Assembly: GCA_026224995.1 (NCBI GenBank) | Contig: JAMFRX010000361.1 | Location: 1-6,718, forward strand | DNA from: Puia dinghuensis | GTDB taxonomy: Bacteria > Bacteroidota > Bacteroidia > Chitinophagales > Chitinophagaceae | Length of the DNA: 6,718 nt | Reading direction: 5' to 3' | Shown: piece after piece, positions 1 through 6,718 of the stretch | Position numbering within the stretch: position 1 is the stretch's first letter | How the letters are laid out: the number at the start of each line of letters is the position of its first letter | The notes under the pieces: generated by a model | Database searches by the model: none | The model's input: the letters and a program-made list of their open reading frames with translations, nothing else | What the model was told of the DNA's origin: nothing | Translations under genes and position numbers: made by a program

Positions 1-2766
1 ATGCTGCAGGGGCAGAAGGATCTCAATACGGTGACGCAGCGCATCCTCTCGGAACTGGCGCAGGTGGTCACCGCACACTATGGCGCCTTCTTTATCCTCA
101 AGCAGAATGAAGATACCCGCGAGGACACCTTGCGGCTATTCGCGGCCTATGGGTACAGGAATGAAAAGAACATCCCCACGGAATTCGCGATCGGCGAAGG
201 GCTGGTAGGGCAGGTAGCCTTCGAGAAGGAAAGGATCATCCTTTCCAATGTGCCGGGGAATTATATTAAGATCAGCTCCGGGCTCGGCCGGTCGAAGCCT
301 GCGAACCTGATCATCCTGCCGGTGCTCTTCGAGAACAAGGTGAAAGCCGTCATCGAGCTGGCTTCGCTGGATATCTTCAGCGAGACCCACCTGGATTTTT
401 TGAGCCAGCTGACGGAGAGTATCGGGATCGTGTTGAATACGATCGAGGCGAATACCCGTACGGAAGAGCTCCTGGGCCAATCACAGAGCCTGGCCGGCGA
501 GCTGAAGATCCAGCAGGAGGAGCTGCGGCGCACCAATGACGAGCTACAGGACAAGGCGCTGCTGCTGGTACGGCAAAAGAATGAGGTGGAGAACAAGAAC
601 AGAGAAGTAGAAGAGGCGCGTCGCTCCCTGGAAGAAAAGGCCGAGCAGCTTACCCTGACCTCTAAATACAAGAGTGAATTCCTGGCCAATATGTCCCATG
701 AGCTGCGGACCCCGCTGAACAGCCTGCTCATCCTGGCGCAGCAGCTCTATGAGAATGTGGAAGGCAACCTCACGGACAAGCAGATCCGTTATGCCAAGAC
801 CATCCACAGCTGTGGGGATGACCTGATCCAGCTGATCAATGACATTCTCGATCTGTCGAAGATCGAATCCGGCTTTATCACGGCGAACCTTTCGCCGGTA
901 CGCTTTTCCGAGATCGCCTCTTTCGTGGAGACGACCTTCAAGCCCATCTCCGAGGCCCGGCATCTGCGTTTTACCATCGAAACGGATCCCCGGTTACCGC
1001 AGAGCATGGAGACGGACCTGCAGCGTCTGAACCAGATATTGAAGAACCTGCTGTCGAACTCCTTTAAATTTACCGAGAAAGGCGAGGTGAAGCTGCGCAT
1101 CTTCGAAGCCAACCGTACCTGGAAGGCCGGGAACTCCTCGCTCGATGACGCCCGCCAGGTGGTAGGCTTCGCCATCAGCGATACCGGCATCGGCATCCCG
1201 CAGGAAAAGCAGAACATCATCTTCGAGGCCTTCCAGCAGGCGGAAGGATCTACCAGCCGTAAATATGGCGGCACGGGTCTGGGCCTTTCCATCAGCAGGG
1301 GACTTGCCGAGCTGCTGGGCGGGACGATAGAGCTGGAGAGTGTCCCGCAGCGGGGCAGCACCTTCACCCTCTTCCTGCCGGTAGAGAGCGTCACGGGACT
1401 GATCACCAAGGAAACCTATGGCAGCCTGAGCGCCTTAAAACAGCTGCAGCTGGGGGCCGACAACACCGAGATCGATACGCTCCTGAACTCCCTGCGGGTG
1501 ACCAACGAGCCGGTAGACGTTTCGGGCAAGCTCAATATCGTGAACGAGATGATCAACGATGCGGGCGACGACAGGACCTCCATCCAGCCTGGCGATAAGA
1601 TACTCCTGATCGTGGAAGATGACCTGCGCTTCGGCCGGATTATCATCGAGAAGGCGCATGGCTACGATATGAAGGCCGTAGTGGCGACCAACTACCTGGA
1701 AGTATTCGATTTCATCAACCGGTTCACCCCGATGGCCATCACCCTGGACGTCAAGCTCCCCGATACCAGCGGCTGGAAGGTGCTGGACCTGCTGCGCAAT
1801 GACCTTAATTACCGGCATATCCCTATCCACCTGATCTCCGGCGAGGAGAACAAGGCCCTGGCCCTGAAGCGCGGCGCCCGGAGCTTCCTGCTTAAGCCTT
1901 TGGAGAATGAAGCGTTAAACGAATTGTTCGAAGACATCCTGTCGTTCAGCAATAAGGATGCGCGGCGGATCCTGGTAGTAGAGGACAACGAGCTCGACAG
2001 CTCGCAGATCAGCAAGATGCTGCAGGGCGAGAACATGCAGGTCACCATCGCCACGAGCGGGAAGAAGGCCCTGCAGGAGACCGATATCCGCAGCTTCGAC
2101 TGCATTATCCTCGACTATACGCTGCCGGACATCTCGGGGATCGACCTGGTCACGCAGGTCAGCGAGAACAAGAAAAAGCTGACGCCGGTGATCGTCTACT
2201 CGGCAAAAGACTTCAATAAAAAAGAGCTCTATCACCTGAACAGGAGCTCCAATACGGTGTTGCTGAAGGGCGTCAATTCCCTGGAGCACCTGCTGGAAGA
2301 GACGGTGCTTCACCTACACATCAATCACCGGGAGCTGTCGCCGGAGAAGCGGCGGGTGATCGAACAGATCCGGATGAAGGATGATATCCTTACGGGTAAG
2401 AACGTGCTGGTGGTGGATGATGACGTACGAAATCTTTTTGCGTTGACCACGGTATTCGAGCGGTATAATATCAACGTCGTGACGGCAGAGAGTGGAAAAG
2501 AAGCCATCCAGATCATCAATGACGAGAAGCAGAAGGTCGACATGGTATTGATGGACATCATGATGCCGGAGATGGACGGGTATGAGACCACGCTGAAGAT
2601 CAGGCGCGAGCACAAGAACAATACGCTGCCGATCATCGCCGTGACGGCCAAGGCCATGAAGGGTGACCGGCAGAAATGTATCGAGGCCGGGGCATCCGAT
2701 TATATCACCAAGCCTCTTAAGATCGACCAGCTGCTGTCGCTGATGCGCGTGTGGTTTTATAAATAA
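1..2766 (+). CDS. Hybrid sensor histidine kinase, GAF-HisKA-HATPase-REC-REC-REC, probably 5'-truncated by the window edge
   Basis: This is a cytoplasmic ATP-dependent histidine autokinase with three receiver domains. Residues about 10-148 form a GAF sensor domain and about 151-222 a long charged coiled coil. The HisKA H-box is SHELRTPLN with phospho-acceptor His233. The HATPase part has N-box Asn349/Asn353, DTGIGIP at 394-400 and GGTGLGLS at 423-430. REC1 (about 533-645) has Asp540/541, Asp583, Ser613 and Lys632. REC2 (about 657-770) has Glu661/Asp662, Asp705, Ser734 and Lys756, the last followed by Gly rather than the usual Pro. REC3 (about 801-918) has Asp806/807, Asp852, Thr882 and Lys904. 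All three receivers therefore look competent. No Hpt domain is seen. The ATG at position 1 falls exactly on the window edge, and the first residues (MLQGQKDLNTV) look like the linker that follows HAMP domains in relatives, so the true start is probably upstream. The next kinase gene begins 21 bp after the stop. The signal is unknown. Confidence 0.96.
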   Translation: MLQGQKDLNTVTQRILSELAQVVTAHYGAFFILKQNEDTREDTLRLFAAYGYRNEKNIPTEFAIGEGLVGQVAFEKERIILSNVPGNYIKISSGLGRSKPANLIILPVLFENKVKAVIELASLDIFSETHLDFLSQLTESIGIVLNTIEANTRTEELLGQSQSLAGELKIQQEELRRTNDELQDKALLLVRQKNEVENKNREVEEARRSLEEKAEQLTLTSKYKSEFLANMSHELRTPLNSLLILAQQLYENVEGNLTDKQIRYAKTIHSCGDDLIQLINDILDLSKIESGFITANLSPVRFSEIASFVETTFKPISEARHLRFTIETDPRLPQSMETDLQRLNQILKNLLSNSFKFTEKGEVKLRIFEANRTWKAGNSSLDDARQVVGFAISDTGIGIPQEKQNIIFEAFQQAEGSTSRKYGGTGLGLSISRGLAELLGGTIELESVPQRGSTFTLFLPVESVTGLITKETYGSLSALKQLQLGADNTEIDTLLNSLRVTNEPVDVSGKLNIVNEMINDAGDDRTSIQPGDKILLIVEDDLRFGRIIIEKAHGYDMKAVVATNYLEVFDFINRFTPMAITLDVKLPDTSGWKVLDLLRNDLNYRHIPIHLISGEENKALALKRGARSFLLKPLENEALNELFEDILSFSNKDARRILVVEDNELDSSQISKMLQGENMQVTIATSGKKALQETDIRSFDCIILDYTLPDISGIDLVTQVSENKKKLTPVIVYSAKDFNKKELYHLNRSSNTVLLKGVNSLEHLLEETVLHLHINHRELSPEKRRVIEQIRMKDDILTGKNVLVVDDDVRNLFALTTVFERYNINVVTAESGKEAIQIINDEKQKVDMVLMDIMMPEMDGYETTLKIRREHKNNTLPIIAVTAKAMKGDRQKCIEAGASDYITKPLKIDQLLSLMRVWFYK

Positions 2767-2787
2767 AAACAACCCTAAATCCGGTGC

Positions 2788-4083
2788 ATGCAACCAAAGA
2801 TCATGTTAGTTGACGATCGGGAAGACAATCTGATGTCGATGGAGAGCGTGCTGGAACCCGACGGCTATCGCTTTGTAAAGGCTACTTCCGGTCGTCAGGT
2901 GCTAAAGCACCTATTGACGGACTTCGACTTCGCGCTGATCCTCATGGACGTGCAGATGCCCAACCTCAATGGTTTCGAGACGGCTTCGCTCATCTATGAG
3001 AGGGAGCGGCTGCGGCATATTCCCATTATTTTTATCACGGCCAACAACTATGGCGAGGAGAATCTCTTCAAGGGCTATAGGGCGGGGGCGGTGGACTATA
3101 TCTACAAGCCGGTGAATCCCGAGCTGCTGCGGGTGAAGGTCGGGATATTCGTAGACCTGTACCGCAAGAGTCAGCGCCTGATCGCCCAGGAGCAGAAATT
3201 AGTGGCCATCAACCGCAACCTGGAGCTGGAGATCAATGAAAGGAAGGCTTCGGAAGAAAAGATAACGGAGCTGAACAAGCAGCTGCTGGAGAACATCTCG
3301 CGGCTGGAGACGGCCAATAAGGACCTCGATCTTTTTGCCTTCATGGCTTCGCATGACCTGCAGGCGCCCCTGCGAAAGATCCGGATGTTCAGCGACAGGC
3401 TCCTGGCCAGCTCGGACAACGCCTTCAGCAAGGATGGCCAGCTTTATCTTACCCGGATACAGGAGGTCTCCAAGCGGATGCAGGAGCTCATCAATGATAT
3501 CCTGCGATTCTCTAAGATCGCGGTGGAGAAGCAGAACTTTTCAGAAGTGGACCTGAATGGGGTCATCGGCGAAGTGCTTTCGGAGATGGAAGGGGTCATC
3601 CGCGAAAAACACGCGCTCGTCGAGGTGGATACGCTCCCGGTATTGCCGGCCAGCACGGTGCTGATGGGGCCGCTTTTCTCCAATCTGATCAGCAATTCCT
3701 TGAAATACACTAAAAAGACCGAGCCACCCCGGATCCGCATCCGTTATGAAGAAGCGCCGGCAGTATCGGGCATCAACGGCCGGGAGCCCGAGATCCGGTA
3801 TGGGCGCATCTATATCGAGGACAATGGCATTGGGTTTGATCAGAAATATGCCGAACAGATCTTCGATATGTTCCGACGGCTGCATTCCAACGCGGAATAC
3901 GAGGGGACGGGCATTGGACTGGCCTTGTGCAAGAAGATCGTGGAGATGCACAACGGCTTTATTTCGGCGCTGGGCAAGCCCGGCGAGGGGTCCGTTTTCA
4001 TAGTAGCCCTTCCCCTGGGCGCGCCGGCGAAGGAATTGATTGAAAAAAATGACGAAATTAGCGGGCAAACAACAAACATCTAA
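2788..4083 (+). CDS. Response regulator-histidine kinase fusion, REC-HisKA-HATPase
   Basis: This 431-aa soluble protein has no membrane segment or signal peptide. An N-terminal receiver (about 4-120) has Asp9/Asp10, phospho-acceptor Asp54 in LMDVQMP, Thr84 and Lys107 followed by Pro. A coiled coil spans about 121-180. The HisKA domain carries FAFMASHDLQAPLRKI with His189; this H-box resembles those of phytochrome-type kinases. The HATPase domain has Asn299/Asn303, EDNGIGF at 344-350 and GTGIGLAL at 373-380. With the receiver where a sensor normally sits, the kinase is probably controlled by phosphorylation of Asp54 from another kinase, most simply the hybrid kinase encoded 21 bp upstream; that link is inference. 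The ATG at 2788 gives a receiver beginning at its first beta strand. It is preceded by an A-rich stretch without a Shine-Dalgarno sequence, as is usual in Bacteroidota. No output domain follows the kinase core; the last 20 or so residues are a polar tail. Confidence 0.96.
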   Translation: MQPKIMLVDDREDNLMSMESVLEPDGYRFVKATSGRQVLKHLLTDFDFALILMDVQMPNLNGFETASLIYERERLRHIPIIFITANNYGEENLFKGYRAGAVDYIYKPVNPELLRVKVGIFVDLYRKSQRLIAQEQKLVAINRNLELEINERKASEEKITELNKQLLENISRLETANKDLDLFAFMASHDLQAPLRKIRMFSDRLLASSDNAFSKDGQLYLTRIQEVSKRMQELINDILRFSKIAVEKQNFSEVDLNGVIGEVLSEMEGVIREKHALVEVDTLPVLPASTVLMGPLFSNLISNSLKYTKKTEPPRIRIRYEEAPAVSGINGREPEIRYGRIYIEDNGIGFDQKYAEQIFDMFRRLHSNAEYEGTGIGLALCKKIVEMHNGFISALGKPGEGSVFIVALPLGAPAKELIEKNDEISGQTTNI

Positions 4084-4097
4084 TTACTTTTACTAAC

Positions 4098-5546
4098 ATG
4101 CTGCCGTCCAACCTCCCTACAAGGATACTAATAGTAGAAGATGACGAAGATGATTTCCTCATCATCGAGGCATGCATCAAGGACATCCCTGAAAAGGCAT
4201 TCCAGATCGACTGGTGTTATGATTATAACGAGGCCCTGCAGCGCATTGCCAGGTCGGGCTATGACATCTATTTCGTGGATTACCTTCTGGGGGAAAAAAC
4301 CGGCCTTGAATTGCTCCAGGAGGCCATTGCCAAAGGCTGCGAGGAGCCGCTGGTATTGCTCACGGGCATCGGCAACCGGCAGGTGGATATCCAGGCCATG
4401 ACGATCGGGGCGGCAGATTTCCTGGTCAAGTCGGAGATAAATACGGAAAAGCTGGAGCGCTGCATCCGGTATGCCCTGGAGCGGAGTGCCTACATCAAGG
4501 CCCTGCGGATCAACGAGCGGAAGTTCAGGAATATCTTCGAGCGGTCGAAGGACGCCGTTTTCCTCACCAATGACGACCTGGTATTCAAAGATGTCAACAC
4601 CGCCGCCTGCGAGCTGTTCAAGTACAGCAAGGAGGAGCTGCTGCGGATGAGCGTGTACAATCTCTTTGCCCGCAAGGAAGCGACACTGCAGCTGCGAGAC
4701 CGGCTGCAGCTGACGGGGGAGGTGGAAGACCTGGAGGTCGGCTTCCTGACGCGCAACAAGGAAAGGCGGAACTGCATCCTCTCCATCTCGCGGCAAGTGT
4801 ATTCCAACGGGGAATACAATATCCAGGGCATCATCCACGACATCACCAACCTCAAGCGGATCGAGCGGGCCACGTTCCAGATCGAGAAGCTGCGGTCGAC
4901 GGCCACCCTGCTGCGGACACTTGCCCATGAAGTGCGCAATCCCCTGACCAATATCAACCTCTCGGTGGAGCAGCTGAAGCCCGAGATCAATAGCGAAGAC
5001 GCCAATATCTACCTGGATATCATCGCCCGCAACTGCGGACGCATAGACGGGCTGATCAGCGAGCTGCTGGATCTTTCGCGGCCGGCGGAGATCAGCCTGC
5101 AGAAGACGGGCCTGCAGGATATCATAGAATCCACTTTAGCGGCGGCTTCGGACCGCATTGCGCTCAAGAATATCCGGCTGGAGCTGGTCTATCCCGAACG
5201 GCCGGCTTTTGTGATGGCGGACAAGGACAAGCTGAAGATCGCCCTTCTCAATATTCTCATCAATGCCGTGGAGGCTGTTCCGGCCCAGAGTGGCGTCATC
5301 ACCATCGCCGTCCGCGAGGAGACGCCGCAACACTACAAGGTCTCGATCAATGACAACGGGGGCGGCATCCCGGAGGAGAGCATCTCCCGCATCTTCGAGC
5401 CGTATTTTACTTCCAAGACCAATGGGTTCGGGCTGGGGCTGGCTGCGACCTGGAATATCCTGCAGTCGCACCGGGCCGGCGTCGACGTGGCCTCGCAGCT
5501 GGGCGAGGGGACGAGCTTTATGCTGACCTTTGAGCAGGTGCAGTAG
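4098..5546 (+). CDS. Response regulator-histidine kinase fusion, REC-PAS-HisKA-HATPase
   Basis: This 482-aa protein is predicted to be cytoplasmic. The receiver (about 9-128) has Asp15/Asp16, phospho-acceptor Asp61, Thr89 and Lys111 followed by Ser instead of Pro. A PAS domain follows at about 140-253, opening with KFRNIFERSKDAVFLTNDD and ending in a PAC-like IIHDITNLK. The HisKA domain has LAHEVRNPLTNINLSVEQL with His277, a variant close to NtrB-type kinases and unlike the two kinases upstream. The HATPase part has Asn385/Asn389, NDNGGGIP at 418-425, FEPYFTSK at 433-440 and GFGLGLA at 443-449. It could combine a phosphate input on Asp61 with a PAS signal, whose ligand cannot be told from the sequence. 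The start lies 14 bp after the previous stop, in an A/T-rich gap lacking a Shine-Dalgarno sequence. It is probably the last gene of the operon, since the next gene converges on it. No partner regulator is encoded here. Confidence 0.96.
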   Translation: MLPSNLPTRILIVEDDEDDFLIIEACIKDIPEKAFQIDWCYDYNEALQRIARSGYDIYFVDYLLGEKTGLELLQEAIAKGCEEPLVLLTGIGNRQVDIQAMTIGAADFLVKSEINTEKLERCIRYALERSAYIKALRINERKFRNIFERSKDAVFLTNDDLVFKDVNTAACELFKYSKEELLRMSVYNLFARKEATLQLRDRLQLTGEVEDLEVGFLTRNKERRNCILSISRQVYSNGEYNIQGIIHDITNLKRIERATFQIEKLRSTATLLRTLAHEVRNPLTNINLSVEQLKPEINSEDANIYLDIIARNCGRIDGLISELLDLSRPAEISLQKTGLQDIIESTLAAASDRIALKNIRLELVYPERPAFVMADKDKLKIALLNILINAVEAVPAQSGVITIAVREETPQHYKVSINDNGGGIPEESISRIFEPYFTSKTNGFGLGLAATWNILQSHRAGVDVASQLGEGTSFMLTFEQVQ

Positions 5547-5625
5547 GGGCAGCGGCCATCAGCCGTGGACGGTCAGATCAGGCGGCCTCACCGACGGGCA
5601 GGCCAGGCTGCGACCAGGGACCACC

Positions 5626-6081
5626 TCACGGATAGGCGATAGGGTCCAGGTCGAGGATCTGGTGCAGATGGTGCAGCAGGTGATTACAGTAGTCCGCCGC
5701 CACCCACTTAAGGGTCTGCGGCTGCCCTCCCATGGAGCATTTACGTTGGGCCGCTTCCGGGCTCATCTGGCTGAGAACGGCGACAAAATGCCGGTTCAGC
5801 AGACTCCACAGCTGAATAAGATTGGGGGTATCGTAGGACTGATAGCCGGCTTCCCTGACCCACTGGTCCTGGGCATAAAGGATGGTTGGCGTGTCCTCGT
5901 ATTGGGCGACGACGCAGCGCCGGATATTGTTCTGGGCGGAGTCGATCAGGTGGCCCAGGATCTCCTTCTTACTCCATTTCTCCGGCTGGGGTTTCCAGGC
6001 GTAGGTCTCCTCGGAGAGGGCTTCCAGCCGTCGGGTGTAGACACGAACGATCTTTTCGAGGTGTTCGATTGTGGTTTGCAT
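5626..6081 (-). CDS. DinB-superfamily protein (DinB/YfiT-like four-helix bundle)
   Basis: This 151-aa protein has the DinB/YfiT-like pattern: an N-terminal helix, then KWSKKEILGHLIDSAQNN with His44, and near the C terminus a helix reading YCNHLLHHLHQIL with His134 and His138. Those three His residues are the expected metal ligands. Members of the superfamily are metal-binding four-helix bundles, some acting as thiol-dependent transferases; most, including this subgroup, have no known reaction. The name comes from a Bacillus damage-inducible gene and does not refer to E. coli DNA polymerase IV. The frame stays open back to an ATG at 6198, but those extra 39 residues look unlike the family and would cover the divergent pdhB promoter, so the start at 6081 (MQTTIEHLEK) is preferred. 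The gene converges on the kinase operon and diverges from pdhB. No Shine-Dalgarno sequence is visible. The family call is firm and the function is unknown. Confidence 0.9.
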   Translation of the reverse strand: MQTTIEHLEKIVRVYTRRLEALSEETYAWKPQPEKWSKKEILGHLIDSAQNNIRRCVVAQYEDTPTILYAQDQWVREAGYQSYDTPNLIQLWSLLNRHFVAVLSQMSPEAAQRKCSMGGQPQTLKWVAADYCNHLLHHLHQILDLDPIAYP

Positions 6082-6117
6082 GAGGTTGCTGTGGTTTTGG
6101 CGCCATGAAGTTATATA

Positions 6118-6146
6118 ATTAAATAATAAAATGAGTTGGGGTTCAA
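6118..6146 (-). promoter_or_regulatory. Weak candidate promoter for the DinB-family gene
   Basis: On the - strand, TTG (6146-6144) is followed after 18 nt by TATTTAAT (6125-6118). The second element keeps the TA and the first T of TAnnTTTG but lacks the final TTG. It lies within the A/T-only run at 6111-6132 and would give a leader of about 30 nt before the start at 6081. It is the best position found for a divergent promoter, but the match is partial. Confidence 0.25.
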
Positions 6147-6152
6147 CACGAT

Positions 6153-6183
6153 TTGATTTTGTGCCCGACAACCGATAAATTTG
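6153..6183 (+). promoter_or_regulatory. Bacteroidota-type sigma-A promoter for pdhB
   Basis: A -33 element TTG lies at 6153-6155. After a 20-nt spacer comes TAAATTTG at 6176-6183, a full match to the Bacteroidota -7 consensus TAnnTTTG. Transcription should begin around 6189-6191, leaving a leader of about 29 nt before the pdhB ATG at 6219. That leader is A/T-rich near the start codon (TTTAATTATCTATTACGA) and has no Shine-Dalgarno sequence. The consensus and spacing are known for the phylum; use of this site is inferred. Confidence 0.7.
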
Positions 6184-6218
6184 CGGCTCGAACAACATTC
6201 TTTAATTATCTATTACGA

Positions 6219-6718
6219 ATGAGACAAATTGCTTTTCGGGAGGCGCTGCGCGAAGCCATGAGCGAAGAGATGCGGCGTGACGACAAGGTTTTTCTAATGG
6301 GGGAAGAAGTAGCGGAGTACAATGGCGCCTATAAGGTCAGCCAGGGTATGCTGGATGAGTTCGGTCCCAAGAGGGTGATCGATACGCCTATCTCCGAATT
6401 AGGTTTCACGGCGATCGCGGTAGGGGCTGCCCAGAGCGGACTTCGTCCGGTGGTTGAGTACATGACCTGGAACTTCGCCGTTCTGGCGCTGGACCAGATC
6501 CTCAATACGGCGTCGAAGATGCTGGCGATGAGCGGTGGACAGGTAGGCTGCCCCATCGTTTTCCGGGGACCCGGCGGATCTGCCGGTCAGCTGGGCGCCC
6601 AGCACTCTACGGCTTTCGAAAGCTATTATGCCAATATTCCCGGTATCAAGGTGGTGAGCCCCAGCAATGGCTATGATGCCAAGGGGCTGCTGAAGCAAGC
6701 CATCCGTTATGAAGAAGA
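6219..6718 (+). CDS. pdhB: Pyruvate dehydrogenase E1 component, beta subunit (N-terminal part, cut by the window edge)
   Basis: Reading from the ATG at 6219 gives 166 complete codons with no stop before the edge, about half of the usual length of roughly 325 residues. The translation starts MRQIAFREALREAMSEEM and contains MGEEVAEYNGAYKVSQGM, DTPISELGF with Glu60, FRGPGG at 115-120 and GAQHSTAFESYYANIPG with His129. In this family the Glu of the TPISE motif contacts the aminopyrimidine ring of thiamine diphosphate. The alpha2-beta2 E1 enzyme decarboxylates pyruvate and acetylates the lipoyl group of E2, feeding acetyl-CoA to the TCA cycle. No E1 alpha gene lies just upstream, so the two subunits are not adjacent in the alpha-beta order here. 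A branched-chain 2-oxoacid dehydrogenase beta subunit is the main alternative, but the sequence reads as the Bacteroidota PdhB type. It has its own promoter about 30 bp upstream. Confidence 0.93.
   Translation, partial: MRQIAFREALREAMSEEMRRDDKVFLMGEEVAEYNGAYKVSQGMLDEFGPKRVIDTPISELGFTAIAVGAAQSGLRPVVEYMTWNFAVLALDQILNTASKMLAMSGGQVGCPIVFRGPGGSAGQLGAQHSTAFESYYANIPGIKVVSPSNGYDAKGLLKQAIRYEE

Noticed and set aside
261..731. Ser/Arg-rich - strand frame within the first kinase
   Set aside because: The composition is what the complement of Glu/Leu/Lys coiled-coil codons produces. Similar frames recur on the - strand throughout the kinase genes.
4128..4928. Long open frame on the - strand (266 codons) inside the third kinase gene
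   Set aside because: It lies opposite a well-supported kinase gene with intact domains. Its translation shows no recognisable domain and has the low-complexity look of antisense frames in GC-rich codons.
1..5546. Possible anti-phage or other defence system in the three-gene block
   Set aside because: Every domain seen belongs to two-component signalling. There is no nuclease, NTPase effector, membrane pore or nucleotide-cyclase domain to support a defence role.
5549..5611. GCAGC/GCTGC pairing across the convergent gap, considered as a terminator stem
   Set aside because: A 5-bp stem with a loop of more than 50 nt and no following T-run is not a credible intrinsic terminator.
5530..6108. Open frame on the + strand (192 codons) covering the DinB-family gene
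   Set aside because: It is antisense to a gene with conserved family motifs, overlaps the end of the third kinase, and its translation has no recognisable family pattern.
6159..6171. Inverted repeat TTGT-GCCCG-ACAA in the pdhB promoter spacer, considered as an operator
   Set aside because: The arms are only 4 bp and do not extend, so it is well within chance expectation.
6082..6198. Possible 39-residue N-terminal extension of the DinB-family protein from an ATG at 6198
   Set aside because: The extension does not resemble the family and would place coding sequence across the consensus pdhB promoter. The start at 6081 fits the family's usual N terminus.

Overview
The window looks like chromosome from a member of the Bacteroidota with fairly high GC, plausibly the family Chitinophagaceae. 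This rests on three things. The gaps before the start codons are A/T-rich and lack Shine-Dalgarno sequences. A promoter matches the Bacteroidota sigma-A pattern (TTG, 20-nt spacer, TAAATTTG). The encoded proteins read like that phylum's versions. The family-level placement is inference.

Positions 1-5546 hold three signalling genes on the + strand with gaps of only 21 and 14 bp, so probably one operon. First is the C-terminal part of a large hybrid histidine kinase (GAF, coiled coil, HisKA, HATPase, three receiver domains). It is followed by a receiver-HisKA-HATPase kinase of 431 aa and a receiver-PAS-HisKA-HATPase kinase of 482 aa. Together they carry three complete kinase cores and five receiver domains, all with the phosphorylatable Asp. 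None has a DNA-binding, cyclic-di-GMP or other recognisable output domain, and no Hpt domain is visible. The likely logic is a kinase network in which the first protein passes phosphate to, or is read by, the N-terminal receivers of the next two. The final effector must lie outside the window.

After a 79-bp convergent gap with no clear terminator comes a - strand gene (5626-6081) for a DinB-superfamily four-helix protein with the expected three His ligands. It is divergent from a + strand gene that starts at 6219 and runs off the right edge: the beta subunit of pyruvate dehydrogenase E1 (pdhB). The 137-bp divergent region holds a well-formed promoter for pdhB and a 22-bp pure A/T run near a much weaker candidate promoter for the DinB gene.

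No RNA gene, insertion sequence, CRISPR array, prophage or toxin-antitoxin module was seen. The three-kinase block is the most unusual part. It resembles a known style of Bacteroidota/myxobacterial multi-kinase cluster, and nothing here proves a new system.
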